A stretch of 5,891 bases of DNA from CAZIWX01 sp964543125. GTDB lineage: Bacteria > Fidelibacterota > UBA8477. The stretch's first letter is position 1. Each line of letters begins with the position of its first letter. The stretch lies in NCBI GenBank assembly GCA_964543125.1, contig CAZIWX010000139.1, positions 1-5,891 of the forward strand, in the 5' to 3' direction. The notes beneath the pieces are model-generated. The model did not search any database. It was given only the letters and a program-made list of their open reading frames with translations, and was not told the origin of the DNA. Of this stretch, positions 4,678-5,891 are shown one piece after another. Both the position numbers and the translations under genes were made by a program.

Positions 4678-5891
4678 ATGAAATCGAACCGGGGTAAAGG
4701 TCAACTGCTACTATCGACCACGTTAATGTTTATTACGGGGTTACTTCCGATTTCTCCCTTAGCCGGAGCGATACCGGTAGCCGGGTTTTGGCGGGTTTCC
4801 ACCGCGGAAGCTGTTTTAACTCAGGATCAATATTATCCCCGCCCGGATCAAAATTTTCGCTCGGCCAGGTTTGATTTAAGCCGGCTAAATAACCAACTGG
4901 ATCCGGATTCTGTTTATTATTTTTTGATTCGCAATCTCAGCTCAGATATAAAGCTCTCTCTTGAGCCCGGGGCTGTTTTCGATACCGTTTCGGTTGTTGC
5001 AAACGAGGAAATATTTCAGTTCACCGGCCCGTTTCCAGCCCGGGCTTTAGTTACGCTTAAAGTTCAACCAGCGTCGGCAACACCTGATTTCCCCCGCCTG
5101 CAAATCGTAAATTCCAGAGAGTACAACCAATACGAGTCCTGCAAGCCTGTTCAATACCGCACCATTGGCCGCATTCCCGTTTTCAATCGCCAGGCCCGGG
5201 CCTGGTACAACCTTAAAACCCAGCAATTTGAGGATTTTAAGCGGTGGGTAACCTCTGATTCGACTGACCCGCTGGCGGCATCTAATTTTTTCAAATCCCT
5301 TTCTTTCACCGTCACCGTGGATGGAGAGTCATTATCCCTGGCCCTGGACGCCGTGCTGACGCGGGCTGATTACATTCCGAGCACGGGAATACTCCGGATC
5401 GAGTATTTACTGAATGATGATAACCATTTGACCATCACGGCGATCGTGCCGGCTTCCTACTCCGACCCCATTTTTCTGGTTTTGGCCGAAATGACGACCC
5501 GCCCAGGTCAAAAAATCGAGATCAACACTCACATCGCGCTGGATCGGCCCGACATTGCATTTATCGATCGTAATCTGCCCGGTGAAGATCATTTAGTCAG
5601 CCACTTGACGGTTTTGGCTCATTCCGCGGAGAGTATTAAAATTGCTCGCCGTTACGTGGAAATCTTGTCGGTCAATCCCCGGGACTTAATGAAGCGGGAA
5701 TCCAGTTGGTGGTTAAATTGGCACCAGGCTGACCGGATACCCACCGGTTTAACCAAACAACAGCAAGAAATTTGGCTCCAGGCGCTCACATTTCTGGAGA
5801 TCAGTTCCACTCCTATTCAACCGGATGCCATGTTTCACCAGAATCTCATGCGCGCCTGGGGATTCGCGCTGAGCGGTCACGCCGATGAAGC
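4678..5891 (+). CDS. Exported protein, possible six-hairpin (GH15-like) glycoside hydrolase, N-terminal part (runs off the right edge)
   Basis: The frame is open for 404 codons and continues past the window. Residues 1-31 form a Sec signal peptide: Lys2, Arg5 and Lys7, a hydrophobic core LLLSTTLMFITGLL, and an AGA site with cleavage after Ala31. About 32-160 and 200-320 read as beta-rich stretches (alternating hydrophobic residues), with a single Cys155. At about 305-341 comes HLTVLAHSAESIKIARR, then VNPRDLMKRE, then SSWWLNWHQADRIP (342-355) and a helix QEIWLQALTFLEIS. A beta domain, a run of helix ending in a Trp-rich 'WW..W' linker and then the first barrel helix is how GH15-type and related (alpha/alpha)6 glycosidases are built. 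That suggests a periplasmic or outer-surface sugar-cleaving enzyme, but the catalytic barrel with its acidic residues lies outside the window. No clear Shine-Dalgarno precedes the ATG, which is the first possible ATG after an in-frame TAA at 4645. The gene is real; the function is tentative. Confidence 0.75.
   Translation, partial: MKSNRGKGQLLLSTTLMFITGLLPISPLAGAIPVAGFWRVSTAEAVLTQDQYYPRPDQNFRSARFDLSRLNNQLDPDSVYYFLIRNLSSDIKLSLEPGAVFDTVSVVANEEIFQFTGPFPARALVTLKVQPASATPDFPRLQIVNSREYNQYESCKPVQYRTIGRIPVFNRQARAWYNLKTQQFEDFKRWVTSDSTDPLAASNFFKSLSFTVTVDGESLSLALDAVLTRADYIPSTGILRIEYLLNDDNHLTITAIVPASYSDPIFLVLAEMTTRPGQKIEINTHIALDRPDIAFIDRNLPGEDHLVSHLTVLAHSAESIKIARRYVEILSVNPRDLMKRESSWWLNWHQADRIPTGLTKQQQEIWLQALTFLEISSTPIQPDAMFHQNLMRAWGFALSGHADE

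Noticed and set aside
5407..5592. 61-codon minus-strand frame inside the exported protein gene
   Set aside because: It is antisense to a long open frame with a signal peptide and has no features of its own.

Overview
The window looks like a piece of a Gram-negative (diderm) bacterial chromosome with moderate G+C content, roughly half by eye. Type IV pilus genes, a proline iminopeptidase, a tRNA gene and a predicted exported enzyme sit side by side, with no sign of a mobile element. The phylum cannot be fixed from this sequence. The prepilin style (GFTLIE helices, a PilT placed next to minor pilins) is compatible with an uncultured lineage such as the FCB group, but that is only a guess.

Left half, minus strand (positions 3032 down to 1): a compact type IV pilus cluster. 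In transcription order it encodes a major-pilin-like prepilin (PilA type), the retraction ATPase PilT, a PilV-like minor prepilin, a PilW-like minor prepilin and a PilX-like membrane protein cut by the window edge. Gaps are 44 nt, 15 nt, an ATGA overlap and 23 nt, and no terminator is visible between them, so they are probably one operon. The products would provide the fibre subunit, the motor that pulls it back, and the minor pilins that prime assembly and form the tip. A PilY1-like adhesin or other pilus genes may follow beyond position 1.

Middle: a 337-bp divergent intergenic region (3033-3369) holds short repeats and a small hairpin but no confident promoter. A plus-strand gene for a proline iminopeptidase of the alpha/beta-hydrolase fold follows (3370-4341), with its catalytic triad and both substrate-anchoring glutamates present.

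Right part: a minus-strand tRNA-Ala with anticodon CGC (4400-4472) lies between a Rho-independent terminator (4367-4390) and a near-consensus sigma70 promoter (4563-4591). The promoter has a G+C-rich discriminator and an upstream A-tract, as is typical of growth-rate-controlled stable RNA genes. From 4678 to the right edge runs a plus-strand gene for a signal-peptide-bearing protein. Its beta-rich N-terminal region, followed by a Trp-rich linker and helix, resembles the front end of a six-hairpin glycoside hydrolase (GH15-like); it is incomplete here.
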